A stretch of 64,000 nt of DNA, taken from positions 1 to 64,000 of the forward strand of contig DCVL01000024.1 in the NCBI GenBank assembly GCA_002328035.1, in the 5' to 3' direction. The notes beneath the pieces were generated by a model. It did no database searches and had not been told where the DNA came from. It saw nothing but the letters and a program-made list of their open reading frames with translations. Source of the DNA: Geobacter sp. UBA2189 (GTDB taxonomy: Bacteria; Desulfobacterota; Desulfuromonadia; Geobacterales; Pseudopelobacteraceae). Each line of letters begins with the position of its first letter. Within the stretch, counting starts at the first letter, position 1. Shown piece after piece: positions 8,840-17,728 of this stretch. Both the position numbers and the translations under genes were made by a program.

Positions 8840-8869
8840 TTGTTTTCTCTACTTTTGTTTGTCTACAAT
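8840..8869 (+). promoter_or_regulatory. Possible sigma-70 promoter for the Fe-S protein
   Basis: TTGTTT (8840-8845), 18-base spacer, TACAAT (8864-8869, five of six). It would give a leader of about 60 bases before the ATG at 8935. The -35 box is weak. Confidence 0.35.
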
Positions 8870-8934
8870 GCACAAGTAAGAATATTGAAGGTGATACTGA
8901 TAATCCGGTTTTTTATCTCAAAAGAGGGTTTAAG

Positions 8935-10224
8935 ATGTCTGAACAGACAAGTGAAGGTGTTTTAAAGAGAATAGAAGAAGAGTTGAAAAAGTGCGTAAAG
9001 TGCGGAACCTGCCGTTCCAACTGCCCAGCTTTCAATACCTTCGGGCGTGAGCCTGCAACTGCCAGGGGTAAGCTGGCTCTTATACAGCACCTTCTAAAGA
9101 ATGATATTAATCTGGATGATCAAACCTATTCGGCGATGTCAAAGTGCCTTTTGTGCGGAAGTTGCGTTGATCGTTGCCCTAATGATGTGCCTACTGACGA
9201 GATCGTAATTGCAGCGCGCGAAGCATTGGCCAAAAAGCGGGGTTTGACAACTTTTCACAAAGCGGTTGAACAGGTAATTCAAAACCGAACAAGGATGAAA
9301 ATGGGAGCAAAGGTAGCCTCTCTTCTGGGGCCCCTGTTTTTCAAAAAGGTGCCGGAAAATTCCGGGTTAAGGCTCCGTTTTCCTTTACCGTTCATATCTG
9401 ACAAGCGTTATATCCCTAAAATTGCAAAGAAGAGTTTTATGGAGCAATACCCCGAGGTGATACAGGGGCAGCCGGATAAACCTCGGATAATCTTCTTTGT
9501 CGGCTGCATGATAAACTTTGCATATCCCAGGGTGGGGGTTGCCGCTGTGAAGCTGTTTCAACACCTCGGCTGCACTATAATTATTCCAAAGGATCAGCAA
9601 TGTTGCGGCTTGCCTGGCATGTCTGGCGGAGACATTGAAACCGTAAGGGAACTAGCGGAGAGGAACCTTGAGGCTCTGGAGAGGTATGATGCGGATTATG
9701 TAGTCACTGCCTGCGCTACATGCGGCGGAGCGCTGCATCGTCTCTATCCGTTGGTGGTTGGAAAACGGAATCCTGAACTGAGGGAAAGGCTTGACAGGCT
9801 TGCTGAAAAGGCTGTTGATGCCTCTCAATTACTGTTCAAGCTGGGGCTTGATCCGTCAGAGACGGGTGCAGGGGCAAGCGGCAAGATTACCTACCATGAC
9901 CCATGCCATTTACGTACACGCAAGCTCTCGGCACAGCCACGAAGTCTTATTTCCGCAACCCCTGGCCTGGAGTTGGTTGAAATGGAAGGTGCAGACCGTT
10001 GTTGCGGTCTTGGCGGGACTTTTAACGTCTATCACTATGGCGCATCGATGGATATAAATGATTCAAAAAGTAACGCTATTATCGCAACAGGCGCGGATGC
10101 CGTTGCAACCGGATGTCCGGGATGTATGATGCAGCTTGACGATGGTCTGAAACAGCATGGTTCAAAGGTGGAGGTTGTTCATACCCTGGAACTGCTTGCC
10201 CGTCAGTTGTTTGGGTTGAACTGA
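8935..10224 (+). CDS. GlcF-like iron-sulfur oxidoreductase subunit (two 4Fe-4S, two CCG domains)
   Basis: Electron-transfer subunit of the glycolate/lactate dehydrogenase type. The 429 residues contain two ferredoxin motifs, Cys20-23-26-30 (CVKCGTCRSNC) and Cys71-74-77-81 (CLLCGSCVDRC), and two cysteine-rich CCG domains marked by CCGLPGMSGG and CCGLGGTFN, which bind unusual clusters and accept electrons from a flavoprotein. The usual FAD partner (GlcD) is not next to it; upstream is leuC on the other strand and downstream is pdxA, 22 bases away. So it probably serves a flavoprotein encoded elsewhere. Ribosome site AGAGGG precedes the ATG. The exact substrate is not decidable here. Confidence 0.85.
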   Translation: MSEQTSEGVLKRIEEELKKCVKCGTCRSNCPAFNTFGREPATARGKLALIQHLLKNDINLDDQTYSAMSKCLLCGSCVDRCPNDVPTDEIVIAAREALAKKRGLTTFHKAVEQVIQNRTRMKMGAKVASLLGPLFFKKVPENSGLRLRFPLPFISDKRYIPKIAKKSFMEQYPEVIQGQPDKPRIIFFVGCMINFAYPRVGVAAVKLFQHLGCTIIIPKDQQCCGLPGMSGGDIETVRELAERNLEALERYDADYVVTACATCGGALHRLYPLVVGKRNPELRERLDRLAEKAVDASQLLFKLGLDPSETGAGASGKITYHDPCHLRTRKLSAQPRSLISATPGLELVEMEGADRCCGLGGTFNVYHYGASMDINDSKSNAIIATGADAVATGCPGCMMQLDDGLKQHGSKVEVVHTLELLARQLFGLN

Positions 10225-10246
10225 ATTAATAGAGATGAGGTAACGG

Positions 10247-11251
10247 ATGAACAGGCCGGTTGTTGCTATTACCATGGGAGATCCTTCAGGCATAGGTCCA
10301 GAGATTATTGTCGCCGCACTCGATGATCCGGCGATCAGGTCACTCTGTGTCCCTGTTGTGCTGGGAGATAAAAGGGCTATGGAGCGGGCTCTGGCGGTTT
10401 ATGATAGCAGGCTGGAGATTGTAAGCATTACTTCACCCGCAGAAGCCGTTAATCTGCCTGATTCAACGATACCATTGATCGAGGTTTCAAAACTGGGAGA
10501 GGCTGATATCACTTACGGAAAACCATCTCTGCTTGCCGGAGATGCCGTTTACCGGTACATCTGTCGTGCTGCAGAGTTATGTCTGTCTGGTGAAGTGGCC
10601 TTGATGGCGACCGCGCCCATCTGTAAGGATGCCATGTACAAGGCAGGGCACCATTACCCGGGGCACACTGAACTGCTTGCAGAGATCTGTCATTGTGATG
10701 ATTTTGTTATGATGCTTGCCGGAGATGTTCTGCGGGTAGCCCTTGTTACCATACATGAAGCAATTTCATCTCTTCCAGTGCTTATAACAACGGAACGGGT
10801 GCTGAAAACTATAAGGGTTACCGCAAAAGGGGTTGTCCCACTTTGCGGAAAGAAAACCCCCAGAATTGCCGTTTTGGGCTTAAACCCCCACTGTGGCGAG
10901 GGGGGGATGTTCGGAAATGAAGAAGCCGAAGCGATCATTCCTGCCATAGAAGCTGCAAGGGTCGAGGGAATGGATGTTCATGGTCCATTCTCGGCAGATA
11001 CCTTCTTCCACTTTGCAGTGCAGGAACCTGCCCCGTACGATGCTGTGGTTGCCATGTATCATGATCAGGGATTAATTCCGCTTAAAATGCGTCATTTTGA
11101 GGATGGAATAAATATTACACTTGGGCTGCCTATTATCCGCACATCAGTTGATCATGGAACCGCTTACGGCCTGGCAGGCACAGGCAAGGCATCTGCCATA
11201 AGTATGAAGGCAGCTATATCCTGTTACCTATCCCAGAAAATGGCAGGCTGA
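10247..11251 (+). CDS. pdxA: 4-hydroxythreonine-4-phosphate dehydrogenase
   Basis: NAD-dependent oxidation and decarboxylation of 4-phosphohydroxy-L-threonine in the DXP-dependent route to pyridoxal phosphate; cytoplasmic homodimer with a divalent metal. The 334 residues are full family length. Visible signatures are the N-terminal ITMGDPSGIGPEI, the metal-ligand histidines in HHYPGHTELLAE and YHDQGLIPLK, and the C-terminal RTSVDHGTAYGLAG. The ATG has the ribosome site ATGAGG at suitable distance. It lies between the Fe-S gene (22 bases) and a phosphatase (2 bases), so all three probably share a transcript, although no functional link is known. Confidence 0.95.
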   Translation: MNRPVVAITMGDPSGIGPEIIVAALDDPAIRSLCVPVVLGDKRAMERALAVYDSRLEIVSITSPAEAVNLPDSTIPLIEVSKLGEADITYGKPSLLAGDAVYRYICRAAELCLSGEVALMATAPICKDAMYKAGHHYPGHTELLAEICHCDDFVMMLAGDVLRVALVTIHEAISSLPVLITTERVLKTIRVTAKGVVPLCGKKTPRIAVLGLNPHCGEGGMFGNEEAEAIIPAIEAARVEGMDVHGPFSADTFFHFAVQEPAPYDAVVAMYHDQGLIPLKMRHFEDGINITLGLPIIRTSVDHGTAYGLAGTGKASAISMKAAISCYLSQKMAG

Positions 11252-11253
11252 AT

Positions 11254-13401
11254 ATGTTATTTAAAAGATTATATCCTAAAACTATAAAGACCCGTCTCCT
11301 CTACGCTTTGATGGGTACCGCGCTGTTTTCGCTCTTGGGTTTCGGACTTGTATCCTTCTGGGGTATGAGCAGACTCGCCAAATCATCGCTCAGGGGAACC
11401 TCCGAGCTCAGCCATGATCTGCTGAAGATCAGCAAGGGAGCTCTGGAGTCACTGACACAGGAAGGTCTGCTTAATGCTACCGTAGATCAGGCTGCGCTGA
11501 TAGATGCACAGTTTAAGGATGTGGAAAACGACCTTGTGATACTGGTAGACAGCGCTCAGAGGATTTGGAAAAATCCTTCGGCATATCCACGCAAACGTTC
11601 TCACTCAAAATCAGAACCCCCATCTGACCCTAAATCAGCTTCAGTCTGGCAGATCCCTTCCAATGTAATACCTGCAACAGTTAAACAGGAACTGCAGTTC
11701 TCATCATCTATGGATGATTTGATGACATCTGTGCTTAAGAGCAATCCGAATATAAATGACTGTAATATTGCCACACCTCAGGGGCTTTTTCGGCGCTTTC
11801 CCTGGTCTGCGAACATCGATCCCACCTACGATGTACGGGGTCGTGACTGGTTTTTAAGAGCCTTAAAGACAGGAACCCTTGGCTGGAGCGACCCTTACGT
11901 GGGGGTTATTGCGAGAAACCTCAGGGTAAACTGTTCTGCCCCAGTTATGAAAAATAATAAGGTCGTGGCGGTTATTGGACTTAATGTGCCCCTGACGACT
12001 ATCCAGGACAGAATCATCAAGATGCGGATTAATGGTCAGGGCAAGGCCTATCTTATTTCAAAGGATCGCAGAGTCATTGCTCGCGAAGGCCTTGTAACTG
12101 ACAGCAATAACTGGAAAGATAGGCAGACCGGCGAGCTTTTTTCTTTTGACGATGAGAAGGCTCTTCCATTGCTGGACAAAAGTCTGGTATCAGGAACTCC
12201 AGGGATTATAAGAGGTGTGTTAAACAAGCAGGACAGCTTTGTCGCATATGCGCCTATCAGCACAACAGGATGGTCGGTGCTTTTTGCACTGCCGGTTGAG
12301 GCTGTATATGCACCAATTCGTCCCACAGAGCTCGCTCTTAAAACCCAGGCGGAAGAGGTTGGCAGTCAGGTTTACAGGCATATAGCTACAGCTTTGTCGA
12401 TTATGGTTCTGGTATTTCTGGCAATGCTTGCAATGGTTACCATTGTTTCCCGCAGGATAGCACAGCAGATAACCGCTCCGATTCTGGCGCTTGAAGAAGG
12501 GGCAAGGGTTATAGGTAACGGCAATCTGGAACATCGTCTCCATGTGCAGAGCGGTGATGAGATACAACAGCTTGGAGAGACATTTAACCGGATGGCGGGG
12601 GATCTGTCCCGATATATACATGATTTGACCGAAACCACCGCTTCAAAAGAGAAGATTCAGAGCGAGTTGAGGTTGGCCACGGATATTCAGGAATCTTTGC
12701 TGCCTCGAATATTTCCACCATTTCCTGAAAGGAACGAGATAGATCTGTATGCCCTGATGAACCCTGCAAAGGAGGTTGGAGGAGACTTCTATGACTTCTT
12801 CTTTCTTGACGAACGACATCTCTGTCTTGTTATAGGGGATGTCTCCGATAAGGGAGTTCCGGCAGCGCTCTACATGATGGTTGCCAAGACCCTTATAAAA
12901 AGCGAGGCGATGAGGGATGCTGACCCGTCAAAGGTTCTGGAGAGGGTGAATTCAATCCTGGCGCTGGATAATAAGACCTCAATGTTTGTCACTGTGTTTT
13001 GCGCTATCCTGGATACTGAGACTGGTGAGATGGCCTGTGCCAATGCCGGACATCTGCCGCCGGTTATCCAGAAAATCGATGGAACTGCTGTGCAGCACCC
13101 CTTCTCTCCCGGATTTGTTTTGGGACCCATGCCAGACATAACATACAGGACAGAGTTCATCAGCCTGGAACCTGGCGAACTGTTCCTGCTTTACACCGAT
13201 GGTGTAAATGAAGCGGTAAACCACGAGTTGGAGGAATATGGTGAAAGAAGGCTGATTAATTGCGTCAACAGTTCTGCATCACGAACAGCAGAAGAGATAA
13301 TCCACTCCATAAGGGATGAAGTTCAGAACTTTGCCAATGGTGCGCCGCAATCAGACGATATTACAATGCTAGCTCTTCGATATCTTGGAAAACAGCCGTG
13401 A
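11254..13401 (+). CDS. Membrane sensor phosphatase: dCache, HAMP and SpoIIE/RsbU-type PP2C domains
   Basis: Serine/threonine phosphatase of the partner-switching class, which dephosphorylates STAS-domain proteins and so releases sigma factors or other targets. The 715 residues run: cytoplasmic tip, TM1 (about 14-36), periplasmic double-Cache domain (about 45-360, with YDVRGRDWFLRAL), TM2 (about 378-397), HAMP (about 400-450), linker, and phosphatase domain (about 480-712). PP2C metal-site motifs are GGDFYDFF (near 508), VSDKGVPAAL, YTDGVNEAV and SDDITML. The next gene, a periplasmic binding protein, overlaps it by 4 bases, suggesting that the binding protein presents ligand to the Cache domain. 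A STAS/anti-sigma pair lies at 25.0-25.8 kb and is a candidate target. Confidence 0.9.
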   Translation: MLFKRLYPKTIKTRLLYALMGTALFSLLGFGLVSFWGMSRLAKSSLRGTSELSHDLLKISKGALESLTQEGLLNATVDQAALIDAQFKDVENDLVILVDSAQRIWKNPSAYPRKRSHSKSEPPSDPKSASVWQIPSNVIPATVKQELQFSSSMDDLMTSVLKSNPNINDCNIATPQGLFRRFPWSANIDPTYDVRGRDWFLRALKTGTLGWSDPYVGVIARNLRVNCSAPVMKNNKVVAVIGLNVPLTTIQDRIIKMRINGQGKAYLISKDRRVIAREGLVTDSNNWKDRQTGELFSFDDEKALPLLDKSLVSGTPGIIRGVLNKQDSFVAYAPISTTGWSVLFALPVEAVYAPIRPTELALKTQAEEVGSQVYRHIATALSIMVLVFLAMLAMVTIVSRRIAQQITAPILALEEGARVIGNGNLEHRLHVQSGDEIQQLGETFNRMAGDLSRYIHDLTETTASKEKIQSELRLATDIQESLLPRIFPPFPERNEIDLYALMNPAKEVGGDFYDFFFLDERHLCLVIGDVSDKGVPAALYMMVAKTLIKSEAMRDADPSKVLERVNSILALDNKTSMFVTVFCAILDTETGEMACANAGHLPPVIQKIDGTAVQHPFSPGFVLGPMPDITYRTEFISLEPGELFLLYTDGVNEAVNHELEEYGERRLINCVNSSASRTAEEIIHSIRDEVQNFANGAPQSDDITMLALRYLGKQP

Positions 13402-14336
13402 TTATCCGCCTGCTGTTCTGCTTTTTTTTGTTTTTGTTTCCGATACTTGCCGAGTGCAGAGAGCGGGTTGAAGTTGCAATGGTTCTCTGGAGGGGAGAAA
13501 CAGATGCTGAAAAAGGGTTCAGGGAGAGGCTTGCGGAATCAAAGGAGTATGATGTCGTCATAAGAGCCTTTGATGCTGACCAGAATAATCAAAAGCTTGA
13601 TTCCATACTGTCCTCACTTGATAGCAAAAGATTCCGTCTTGTATACACCTTTGGCACAATCATAACGCAGACTGCACTGGCTAAAAAATCTGATCTGCCT
13701 ATTATCTTCAACATAGTGCAGCGACCGGTGGAAGCAGGAATAGCTGAAAGTATGGATTGTCCCGGTGGGCGAGCAACAGGCGCATCCAATCTGGTGCAGA
13801 TGGAGAGTGCATTCAGAACGCTTAACACCTTGATGAATATCCGTAAGCTGGGGTTTGTCTATTCAAGTCATGATCCGGCTCCCCTTTACCAATTGGCCGA
13901 TATAAGAAAGCAGGAGCGGCGCTTTGGTTTCCATACGCTTGATTTTCCTATAAAGGGGGTTGAAGGTATAGCGTCAACGATGAAAAAGGTTATAGATGCT
14001 CGGCCTGATGCCGTTATCTTTCCTTCAGACTCCTTTGTTAAGGCCAATGCAGGCAGGATAGTCGGGATACTCAACAAGCACCGGATACCCAGCATTGTTG
14101 TAATACCGCAGATGGTCAAGGAGGATGGGGCACTTATCTCGCTAGGGCCTGACTACAAGACATTAGGTACTCTTGCTGCGGAGAACGCTCTTCTTGTCCT
14201 TGCAGGCAAGAATCCTGCGTATATTCCGGTACGAACCGTTCCGCAGTTATCTATGGTCATTCAGCTTTCTACTGCAGACCGCCTTGGCATACATATTCCA
14301 CTTCAACTTCTCTCTGTTTCAACGGTTGTGAGGTAG
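13398..14336 (+). CDS. Periplasmic ABC-type substrate-binding protein (ABC_sub_bind, PF04392-like)
   Basis: A 312-residue protein with an N-terminal hydrophobic export segment (IIRLLFCFFLFLFPILAEC), then a type I periplasmic-binding fold; VYTFGTIITQTALAKK and PIIFNIVQRPVEAGI are typical of the TrpX/YtfQ-like ABC_sub_bind group, which binds amino acids or similar small molecules. The GTG start overlaps the stop of the phosphatase (GTGA), so the two are translationally coupled. No permease or ATPase gene follows; the next genes are AEC carriers. This argues for a sensory rather than a transport role, as the ligand receptor for the upstream Cache phosphatase. The ligand is unknown. Confidence 0.8.
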   Translation: MIIRLLFCFFLFLFPILAECRERVEVAMVLWRGETDAEKGFRERLAESKEYDVVIRAFDADQNNQKLDSILSSLDSKRFRLVYTFGTIITQTALAKKSDLPIIFNIVQRPVEAGIAESMDCPGGRATGASNLVQMESAFRTLNTLMNIRKLGFVYSSHDPAPLYQLADIRKQERRFGFHTLDFPIKGVEGIASTMKKVIDARPDAVIFPSDSFVKANAGRIVGILNKHRIPSIVVIPQMVKEDGALISLGPDYKTLGTLAAENALLVLAGKNPAYIPVRTVPQLSMVIQLSTADRLGIHIPLQLLSVSTVVR

Positions 14337-14343
14337 TCGGATA

Positions 14344-15345
14344 ATGGGTTCTTTTATGCTTGTTGGCTCTGGTTTGGCGGCGGCAGATATACTTTCCCTG
14401 CGGATGCTTGCCATTGCCGTATTCATTGTAATGGCTGGTGTTGTCCTGGCACGATGGGAGGGGGGGACTCAGCAAAAAAACCTTACAATGCTTAATGACA
14501 AGATATTTATCCCATGCCTTCTCTTTACAGCCCTTAATAGAAATACCCCTACATTTTCCGAAATAGTTCTGATAATGCTTGCTTCTGTCTTTCTGATCGT
14601 TTGCTATTACCCATTGGCGCGCTGGTGGGTAAGGCGAGAAAATGAAGTGACTGTGGCAGCCTATATCCCAATGATCTTTGGTAGTACAGGCACGCTCCTG
14701 CTCCCTATCTCATATCTTCTTTTTGGAACCCAGGGGTTATCAAAGGCCACCTTTTTTCACCTTGCATCCACTTTTATGCTTTATACCTGGGGTATGAGAA
14801 TAAGCGGCCAACCTTCACAGCTTTTGGCTTTCCTTAAGATGCCGGCTCTATATGCAGTAATACTTTCACTAATTCTAGAGTCCCTCGATATTGTGTTTCC
14901 TCTGCGGTTTCTCGAGCTTATATGGCTCGTTGAAAAGGGGATAGGGATGATGGCTTCGGGTGCTATTCCGATACTTCTGATGAGTCACGGATATGCACTG
15001 TACTGCCTACGTACAGCCGGAGGGGCTGCCTGGTCTCCAGTAGCTTTGCTCAGGATGGTCTGGTTTCCTGCTACAGCAGTGGGTCTGGTATTTATCCTTC
15101 GTATAACAGGTGTTTTTGGTGTTGATAAAGGGTATGACCTTCTGAAATATCTGGATCTTCGTACTACCGAGGCAATTTTGCTCATTGCGTCGGTGCTTCC
15201 GTCAGGCATTTCAATTATATGTCCGCACATTGAGAAATATGTTGCGAACCGCTCTAATTCACTGGCGTTTTCGTCCTCATTGCTCTCAATTATCTCCTTT
15301 GTTATCGTCCTTTTTATGATAAATCGATATATCTTCAATAGCTGA
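14344..15345 (+). CDS. AEC (auxin efflux carrier) family transporter
   Basis: Predicted inner-membrane carrier of 333 residues with about ten hydrophobic segments arranged as two five-helix halves, the plan of the bile/arsenite/riboflavin and AEC superfamily. Bacterial members move malate, malonate or other organic acids. Signatures include NDKIFIPCLLFTALNR in the first half and the crossover-like SVLPSGISIICPHIEKY in the second. The start ATG 14344 lies 7 bases after the previous stop, with GAGG nearby. A second AEC gene follows 10 bases later; the two differ strongly in sequence, so this is an old duplication or a heteromeric pair rather than a recent copy. Confidence 0.85.
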   Translation: MGSFMLVGSGLAAADILSLRMLAIAVFIVMAGVVLARWEGGTQQKNLTMLNDKIFIPCLLFTALNRNTPTFSEIVLIMLASVFLIVCYYPLARWWVRRENEVTVAAYIPMIFGSTGTLLLPISYLLFGTQGLSKATFFHLASTFMLYTWGMRISGQPSQLLAFLKMPALYAVILSLILESLDIVFPLRFLELIWLVEKGIGMMASGAIPILLMSHGYALYCLRTAGGAAWSPVALLRMVWFPATAVGLVFILRITGVFGVDKGYDLLKYLDLRTTEAILLIASVLPSGISIICPHIEKYVANRSNSLAFSSSLLSIISFVIVLFMINRYIFNS

Positions 15346-15355
15346 AACAGGGTTA

Positions 15356-16339
15356 ATGATGTTTTCAGGACAAACCTTTCTTATATTCAGTTCAGTAATT
15401 CCCTCCTTTGCAATTGCGTTTGCGGGTTTCTGGCTGGGAAAACTGGATATTGGCCAACAGATAAACCAGAAAAGTGTTTCAAATCTGGTCTATTATTTCC
15501 TTGTTCCTTCACTCATATTCTCTTCCACTCACAAGCGCTCCTTTGATATTTCAGAATTCTCACTCCTGTTTGTATCTGTCCTTTCAATGATCCTGCTGAT
15601 GGCACCTGTAGCAATATTTCTTAAACACCGCGCAGCTGAGAAGCGCAATGGCTTTGTTCTGCCGATCATCTTCATGAACACAGGCAACATATCGCTCCCA
15701 ATAGCGCTTCTAATGTTTGGTAATGAGGGGCTGTCAAAATCAATAATCTTTCATCTGGCTAACATCTTTGTGCTTTACAGTGTTGGAGTTTTTTTGGTTA
15801 GTGGGCAGACCGAACTGAAACAGTTTTTAAAGATACCAGCCCTTTATGCCATGATCGCCGGTGTGGCTGTGGCAAGCCTGCAGTTACCCGAGTTGCTGCA
15901 GCCAGCAATCCACTTTGCAGGTAAATTGACGGATATCCTTGGATACGCAGCAATCCCGCTTTTAATACTAAACCTGGGATATTCAATGAGTGATATCCGT
16001 ATGGAAACCCTTAAAGCAGGTATTGAGGGAGGTGTTGCAAGATTGCTGGTTGGGCCTTTGCTCGGATTTTCTCTGGTTTTTTTGTGGCGGAAGGTTGGCT
16101 GGACACCGGTTGAACCGTCGCTCGATCCTCTTGCCTTGCTCGGATTCAGGACTTCGGAGGCGATCATTATCCTGAATGCTTCAATGCCGGGGCCTGTCAT
16201 GTCATACATGCTGAACCTTAAATACGACAACTGCCCTGAACAGGCTGCTGCGATGGTGGCTGTAGGGACTCTGGGAGGGATCATTACCATCCCGCTTGTA
16301 CTTCATCTTATAAGCATATTTATAATGGGGCAGGGGTGA
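15356..16339 (+). CDS. AEC family transporter, second copy
   Basis: 327 residues, about ten transmembrane segments, same superfamily as the preceding gene. Shared features include KSVSNLVYYFLVPSLIFSS, the MNTGNISLPIALLMFGNEGLSKS segment (helix-breaking NTGN and GNEG), which parallels FGSTGTLLLPISYLLFGTQGLSK in its neighbour, and the late NASMPGPVMSYM motif matching SVLPSGISI. The aligned halves show that the tandem genes descend from one ancestor. Ligand unknown; organic acid transport is the family expectation. Start chosen at the first of two adjacent ATG codons (15356); the second is equally possible. Confidence 0.85.
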   Translation: MMFSGQTFLIFSSVIPSFAIAFAGFWLGKLDIGQQINQKSVSNLVYYFLVPSLIFSSTHKRSFDISEFSLLFVSVLSMILLMAPVAIFLKHRAAEKRNGFVLPIIFMNTGNISLPIALLMFGNEGLSKSIIFHLANIFVLYSVGVFLVSGQTELKQFLKIPALYAMIAGVAVASLQLPELLQPAIHFAGKLTDILGYAAIPLLILNLGYSMSDIRMETLKAGIEGGVARLLVGPLLGFSLVFLWRKVGWTPVEPSLDPLALLGFRTSEAIIILNASMPGPVMSYMLNLKYDNCPEQAAAMVAVGTLGGIITIPLVLHLISIFIMGQG

Positions 16340-16361
16340 TAATCTCCGGTATCAATAGATC

Positions 16362-17342
16362 ATGATGAGTCAGAATAATCGATCAGACAGATTTCCCTGG
16401 TCATGCAACTCTCTGCCGCTGATGCTTGCCCCTATGCAAGGCCTTACAAACAGGGGTCTACGTGATCTTTTTGCTGCCTGGGTTAAGCCGGATACGCTGT
16501 TTACCGAATTTATGAGGGTAGCTGGCGGAGAGACCAGAAAACCACTTTCCTCTTCAGATCTTAAAGAGATAAGCTCGACCGAGCTGGGAATCCCTCTGGT
16601 TGTGCAACTAATCGGGCATGCTACAGAGTCTCTGGTTGCTGCAGCAAGGACAGCGGAGAATGCTGGCGCAACACATATCAACCTCAACCTGGGCTGTCCT
16701 TTTGGACGGATGAACAGTGGATTAACTGGAGGGGGGATACTTAAAAGACCGGAGCTATTGCATGAGCTGATCCATGAAATGCGTAATGCCATTAACGGTA
16801 CTTTTTCTATAAAATTGCGTGCGGGCTATGATGATCCTGAGCAGGTATTCTCGCTGCTGCCATTATTTGAGTCTGCGAAGGTTGATTTTCTGATCCTCCA
16901 TCCACGAACAGTCTTGCAAGAATATTCAGGAACTGCAAATCATTTTATAACTGCCAGAGTAGTAAAGGAAACAGGATTGCCGGTCATAGCCAACGGTGAT
17001 GTCAGGACAGCGGCACAGGGACTTAGTCTGCTTGAGCAGACAGGGGCAGCCGGACTTATGCTTGGGCGTGGGGCAATTGCTGATCCTTTACTGTTTCAGA
17101 GGATTAGGTGTGGAGTTGTTGAACAGCCTGAGTCTGCTGAGAAACTGGCTATGTTCAAGTATTACCTCGCAGAACTCTTGAGTCGCTATCAGGGGATATT
17201 TTGCGGTGAACAACAGGTATTGGGGAAGGTTAAGACGGTGTTTTCAACTATGGATGAGCCTGAGTTTGCGAAAGTAATAAAGAAACTTGTAAAAACAAAA
17301 ACTGTACTCGAATTTTCTTCATTGATAGATTCTGTTGCATGA
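16362..17342 (+). CDS. tRNA-dihydrouridine synthase
   Basis: FMN-dependent enzyme that reduces uridine to dihydrouridine in tRNA D-loops. The 326 residues form a TIM barrel with LAPMQGLTNRGLRDLF at the N-terminus (FMN binding), NLNLGCPFGRMNSG carrying the catalytic cysteine, KLRAGYDD, LILHPRTV and VIANGDVRTA, and a helical C-terminal RNA-binding domain. The loop after the catalytic cysteine is FGRMNSG where DusB has PVKKV, and the overall length is nearer DusC, but I cannot assign the subclass. It is last in the plus-strand run beginning at 8935; a strong terminator follows 40 bases later. Confidence 0.9.
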   Translation: MMSQNNRSDRFPWSCNSLPLMLAPMQGLTNRGLRDLFAAWVKPDTLFTEFMRVAGGETRKPLSSSDLKEISSTELGIPLVVQLIGHATESLVAAARTAENAGATHINLNLGCPFGRMNSGLTGGGILKRPELLHELIHEMRNAINGTFSIKLRAGYDDPEQVFSLLPLFESAKVDFLILHPRTVLQEYSGTANHFITARVVKETGLPVIANGDVRTAAQGLSLLEQTGAAGLMLGRGAIADPLLFQRIRCGVVEQPESAEKLAMFKYYLAELLSRYQGIFCGEQQVLGKVKTVFSTMDEPEFAKVIKKLVKTKTVLEFSSLIDSVA

Positions 17343-17384
17343 TTTTATCGGTTCAACCTTCAGAGAAAGATTTCTGACAAAACA

Positions 17385-17450
17385 AAGGGCTGCTCCAAAA
17401 AAACGGGGTGTCTACCATCTGGTAGCCACCCCGTTTTTTATTCAGCCCTT
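17385..17450. terminator. Bidirectional rho-independent terminator
   Basis: The core stem AACGGGGTG / CACCCCGTT (about 17400-17437) is extended by TCTACC/GGTAG pairing and flanked by A- and T-runs; an outer arm AAGGGCTG (17385-17392) pairs with CAGCCCTT (17443-17450). It serves the dihydrouridine synthase gene and the convergent small gene at 17462. Confidence 0.85.
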
Positions 17451-17461
17451 GTTGCTCTCAG

Positions 17462-17728
17462 TTACTTTTCAGGTATGCTTGAAGCTGCCTCTTTGCTCTT
17501 GGCTTCTTCTGAAGCGTTCTTGATCATCCCGTAAAGGCTGATAAGAGCAGGCACAAGCTGGGCTACAACTACCAGGGCAAGAAATCCTGCAAATGCAAGT
17601 ACCAGTATACCGCTGTTAAAGGTCAGGCTTGTATCTACATGGTTTGCTGCTGCACCGGAAGCTATGGCGGTCGTAAGGCTGGCAAGCAACATGGTTACGG
17701 TGGCTATTACTGTTGATGTAGTTTTCAT
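17462..17728 (-). CDS. Small two-helix membrane protein, uncharacterised
   Basis: 88 residues: an N-terminal hydrophobic segment (5-24, signal peptide or first helix, ending AIASG), a short polar loop (25-37), a long helix (38-68: ILVLAFAGFLALVVVAQLV) and a charged tail with EEAKSKEAASS. The open frame extends to 17926, but the ATG at 17728 follows AAAGGAGAACGACC, a textbook ribosome site, and the extension is not protein-like, so the short form is right. A very good sigma-54 promoter (17848-17863) drives it with a leader of about 110 bases. I know of no function; single-helix proteins of this size often form oligomers or modulate a membrane complex. Confidence 0.8.
   Translation of the reverse strand: MKTTSTVIATVTMLLASLTTAIASGAAANHVDTSLTFNSGILVLAFAGFLALVVVAQLVPALISLYGMIKNASEEAKSKEAASSIPEK

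Larger units (their letters stand above)
8481..8934. other. Intergenic region, 454 bases, between divergent leuC and the Fe-S protein
   Basis: Holds the leader of leuC on the minus strand with a GCAGATCT...AGATCTCTGC inverted repeat at 8514-8539, a possible sigma-70 promoter for the Fe-S gene at 8840-8869, and a 27-codon open frame (8709-8792) that ends with no recognisable partner. The middle part (8580-8700) is AT-rich and I see nothing definite in it. Confidence 0.5.

Noticed and set aside
17340..17375. GGTTCAACC as a tRNA T-arm
   Set aside because: No acceptor, D- or anticodon arms around it.
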